Assembly: GCA_041394985.1 (NCBI GenBank)
Contig: JAWLBI010000001.1
Span: forward strand, 2,604,001 to 2,668,000
Reading direction: 5' to 3'
Source of the DNA: JAGLON01 sp041394985
Lineage (GTDB): Bacteria; Zixibacteria; MSB-5A5; GN15; JAAZOE01
DNA: 64,000 nt
The stretch's first letter is position 1; each line of letters begins with the position of its first letter. A program made the position numbers and the translations under genes. This document shows positions 61,786-64,000 of the stretch, piece after piece. Under the pieces are notes generated by a model. The model saw only the letters and a program-made list of their open reading frames with translations. It was not told the DNA's origin and made no database searches.

Positions 61786-63552
61786 ATGACAACACATTGT
61801 TCTCTGCGCATTTCACTGTACTGCCTTCTTATTTTCTTTATAGTAACAGGATTTGGCGGACCGGCTTGGGCCGAGGAATCCTCTAATCCTGCGAATAATT
61901 GGCAAGATAACCCGTTTGGATATACCGTGACCCGAGATCCATCGGGGGCAGTCCCGTCGGGATATGCGGAATGGGCAGCGGCTCATCCGGTCGAACCGTT
62001 CGAATATCGGCAAGTTGCCCGGCAGGAATCGGTCAATAAAGGAACGGATGCCAATGAATTCGCGATAATCGTCAACAGCAGTCTTTTGGCATCGATCCAG
62101 ACGTCGATCGACCAGTATCTGCTCGATCTAACGGCTGCCGGTTTCACCGGGACGGTCTACACAATGTCGGGCGGCACACCTGACAGCCTGCGTGCATTCC
62201 TCCAGACATTGTATGCTGCCAGTGTTGTCGGAGCCGTGCTTATCGGCGATTTACCGGTTGCCTGGTATGAAGCCGATTGCTGGGATCCGGTAGAACATGA
62301 GGAGTTTCCATGCGACCTCTTCTATATGGATATGGACGGCACCTGGGAAGATTTGGATATCGATGGGAAATACGACTATCATACCGGAGACCTGACGCCG
62401 GAAATCTGGGTCGGTCGATTGACGGCTTCGCCCCTCTCTTATGGCGGGTCATCTGAGGCGGCGTTAATAAACAACTACTTCGATAAAAACCATCGCTACC
62501 GCACCGGGCAAATGATTTATAAGAATCGCGGACTTGCTTTCATCGATGATGACTGGTGCACCAGCGGGTGGCAAAATGATCTCGGGCGAGCCTATGACAG
62601 CGTCGTGTCGATAACGGATGAATACACGACGACGGCTCCCAATTACAAAAATCAGTTCGTGGCCAGTTATGAATCGGTGCTGTTGTGCGCACACTCGAGC
62701 CCGAATACGCATTGGTTCAAAACTCCGGCAGACACCTGGACGACAATTGATTATGATGAGATCGTCGATTACGATCCGATGGCCGGATTCTATAATCTGT
62801 TCAACTGTTCGGGGGCTCGGTATACTTCGTCGAATTATCTCGGTGGATGGTATATTTTCCGGGACGATTATGGGCTGGCAGCGGTTGGCAGCGCCAAGAC
62901 CGGTTCGATGCTGGAATTCCAGTATTTTTATCCGTCTTGGGATCAGGGCAAAACATTCGGTCAGGCGTTCGCCAACTGGTTCACTACCGTCGGCAATGAC
63001 GGGTATGCCGGCTGGGAGATTTGCTGGTATTATGGCATGACCTTATGCGGCGATCCGACGCTGACCAAGAGCCCGTATACACTGCCGGAGATCATGACGG
63101 AAAGCATCGATGATGCGATGCTCAATGTAGAGTTTTCGTATTCGTTCGAGGCCCAGGGTGGTATCGCGCCGTATTCCTGGTCAATCGTGTCGGGATCTTT
63201 GCCGAGCGGCATCACATTGGATGAGTCGGCGGGAAGTATTTCCGGAATGCCTACCGTCGTCGGCGATTACAATTTCACGCTTCGCGTCGACGATGCCAAT
63301 TCTCCGTCATTTGCCGCGTTGCATACCTATGAGATGTCGGTCAATTATGTATGCGGCGATGCCAATGGGGATTTGAAAATCAATATCGCCGACGCCGTGT
63401 ATATTATCAATTACATCTTCTCATCCGGGGGACCATCATATCCGGTCGAGGCGATGGACGGAAACTGCGACGGCAGCCGCAACATCGGCGACGCAATTTA
63501 TATGGTTAATCACATATTCAAGAGCGGCCCCGCCCCCTGCTGTCCGCAATAA
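61786..63552 (+). CDS. probable clan-CD (gingipain/caspase-fold) peptidase with Ig-like and dockerin domains
   Basis: 588 residues; GAGGAG precedes the ATG. Signal peptide about 1-29. The core (about 75-425) resembles the C25 fold: a Rossmann-like strand VVGAVLIGDLPVAW (compare WVLLVGDHAQI of the C25 protein), candidate His303 in LLCAHSSPNTHWF, candidate Cys341 in NLFNCSGARY, and a terminal TLCGDPTLTKSP like the DPSVQLW end of C25. The catalytic assignments are inferred. A putative Ig module (about 440-520) and a dockerin pair ending PAPCCPQ follow. Otherwise recorded simply as an exported hypothetical protein. Confidence 0.7.
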   Translation: MTTHCSLRISLYCLLIFFIVTGFGGPAWAEESSNPANNWQDNPFGYTVTRDPSGAVPSGYAEWAAAHPVEPFEYRQVARQESVNKGTDANEFAIIVNSSLLASIQTSIDQYLLDLTAAGFTGTVYTMSGGTPDSLRAFLQTLYAASVVGAVLIGDLPVAWYEADCWDPVEHEEFPCDLFYMDMDGTWEDLDIDGKYDYHTGDLTPEIWVGRLTASPLSYGGSSEAALINNYFDKNHRYRTGQMIYKNRGLAFIDDDWCTSGWQNDLGRAYDSVVSITDEYTTTAPNYKNQFVASYESVLLCAHSSPNTHWFKTPADTWTTIDYDEIVDYDPMAGFYNLFNCSGARYTSSNYLGGWYIFRDDYGLAAVGSAKTGSMLEFQYFYPSWDQGKTFGQAFANWFTTVGNDGYAGWEICWYYGMTLCGDPTLTKSPYTLPEIMTESIDDAMLNVEFSYSFEAQGGIAPYSWSIVSGSLPSGITLDESAGSISGMPTVVGDYNFTLRVDDANSPSFAALHTYEMSVNYVCGDANGDLKINIADAVYIINYIFSSGGPSYPVEAMDGNCDGSRNIGDAIYMVNHIFKSGPAPCCPQ

Positions 63553-63725
63553 GCGCCTATTTTGAGGCGGTCTTGTCCCAGTCGATAAGGCCGCCTTCTT
63601 ATATGCCGATATAATTATTTACATTGACGAATCACAAAAAGCTGTTATTTTAAGCAGAATAGGGTATTCTGCGTTTTACCCTCTTTTGTACTGCGGACTG
63701 CATTTGAGTCAAGAAGGATACCGTC

Positions 63726-64000
63726 ATGAAAAAGCTTGCATGCCTTGTGTTATTCATCCTTTTTATCCTAACATCGATAGCGTCGGCTCGGCCTGCCGAG
63801 TATTATTTGAAGTTCGAAATTTCCGACAAACAGGAATTATCGACAATCACCAAATATATATCGATTGACAATGTTAAAGACCGAACCGTTTTTGCCTATG
63901 CCAATGATAAGCAATTGGAAAAATTCGGCCATCTCGGCTATGTGTACGAGATTCTCCCCCACCCCGGAACTCTGATTAATCCGAAGATGTCGACCGATAA
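63726..64000 (+). CDS. exported protein, 3' end outside the window
   Basis: ATG 63726 follows AGAAGG (around 63713-63718). The visible 91 residues begin with a signal peptide (KKLACLVLFILFILTSIASA). The following segment (AEYYLKFEISDKQELSTITKYISIDNVKD, EKFGHLGYVYEILPHPG) is similar in pattern to the prodomain of the M14 carboxypeptidase at 59480 (IYIENKADWAELKTMGLDIV, RIRELGIKTEIV). It is therefore probably another secreted M14-type peptidase or protease precursor. The rest lies beyond the right edge. Confidence 0.7.
   Translation, partial: MKKLACLVLFILFILTSIASARPAEYYLKFEISDKQELSTITKYISIDNVKDRTVFAYANDKQLEKFGHLGYVYEILPHPGTLINPKMSTD

Overview
The window looks like a chromosome segment of an uncultured bacterium of the FCB superphylum, most probably candidate phylum Zixibacteria. 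That placement is an inference. It rests on many secreted proteins ending in a pair of dockerin-like repeats of the form GDANGD...NIGDAVYLINYIFxGGPxP, on DUF5916, DUF4097 and outer-membrane barrel proteins, and on gingipain-type proteases. TGA serves as an ordinary stop in several genes here, so the code is standard. Many genes share a very uniform core promoter (TTGnnn, 16 bp, TATATT), and most are followed by GC-rich hairpins with T-runs.

Layout. 1-477: receiver-domain ORF cut by the left edge. 719-3667: two tandem paralogous exported thioredoxin-fold (Omp28-like) proteins with dockerin tails. Each is interrupted at the same codon by an in-frame TGA forming a UxxC motif, with a SECIS-like hairpin just downstream; they are best read as selenoproteins. 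3778-5423: small Gly/Cys-rich exported protein coupled to an outer-membrane barrel. 5479-8851 (minus): gatD and gatE, the two-subunit Glu-tRNA(Gln) amidotransferase normally regarded as archaeal. 9143-16416: tiny basic protein with a CCCH motif, a secreted peptidylarginine deiminase with a dockerin tail, a DUF5916 protein, a membrane protein and a DUF4097 protein. 16839-29038: C10 protease, two thrombospondin-type-3 repeat proteins, a nitroreductase, a small dockerin protein and an FG-GAP/PKD protein.

29050-37350 is a signalling block: hybrid histidine kinase, double receiver protein, FHA-GAF-PP2C phosphatase and Ser/Thr kinase with TPRs. 37492-38673 is a flavodiiron protein. 38731-42929 (minus) is a two-gene unit of unknown role with LysM-like modules and a glycine-zipper membrane segment. 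43123-50716 carries two succinate/fumarate oxidoreductase systems back to back: a minus-strand HdrCB/TfrBA-like operon and a plus-strand classical sdhCAB operon.

50780-53800 is a small AT-rich, mobile-element-bearing island: a membrane protein with the same CCCH motif, an IS481-like element whose transposase is split at a possible -1 slippery heptamer, and palindromic repeats. 53805-64000 returns to secreted functions: rhodanese lipoprotein, C25 gingipain-like protease, M14 carboxypeptidase, a clan-CD-like peptidase, and the start of another exported protein.

How it fits together: the organism exports proteases (C10, C25, M14, probable caspase-fold), a protein deiminase and redox selenoproteins, nearly all with the same dockerin-pair tail ending in a conserved Cys. 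This is a Porphyromonas-like repertoire in which the dockerin tail may act as the sorting or attachment module. No rRNA, tRNA or CRISPR array was seen.
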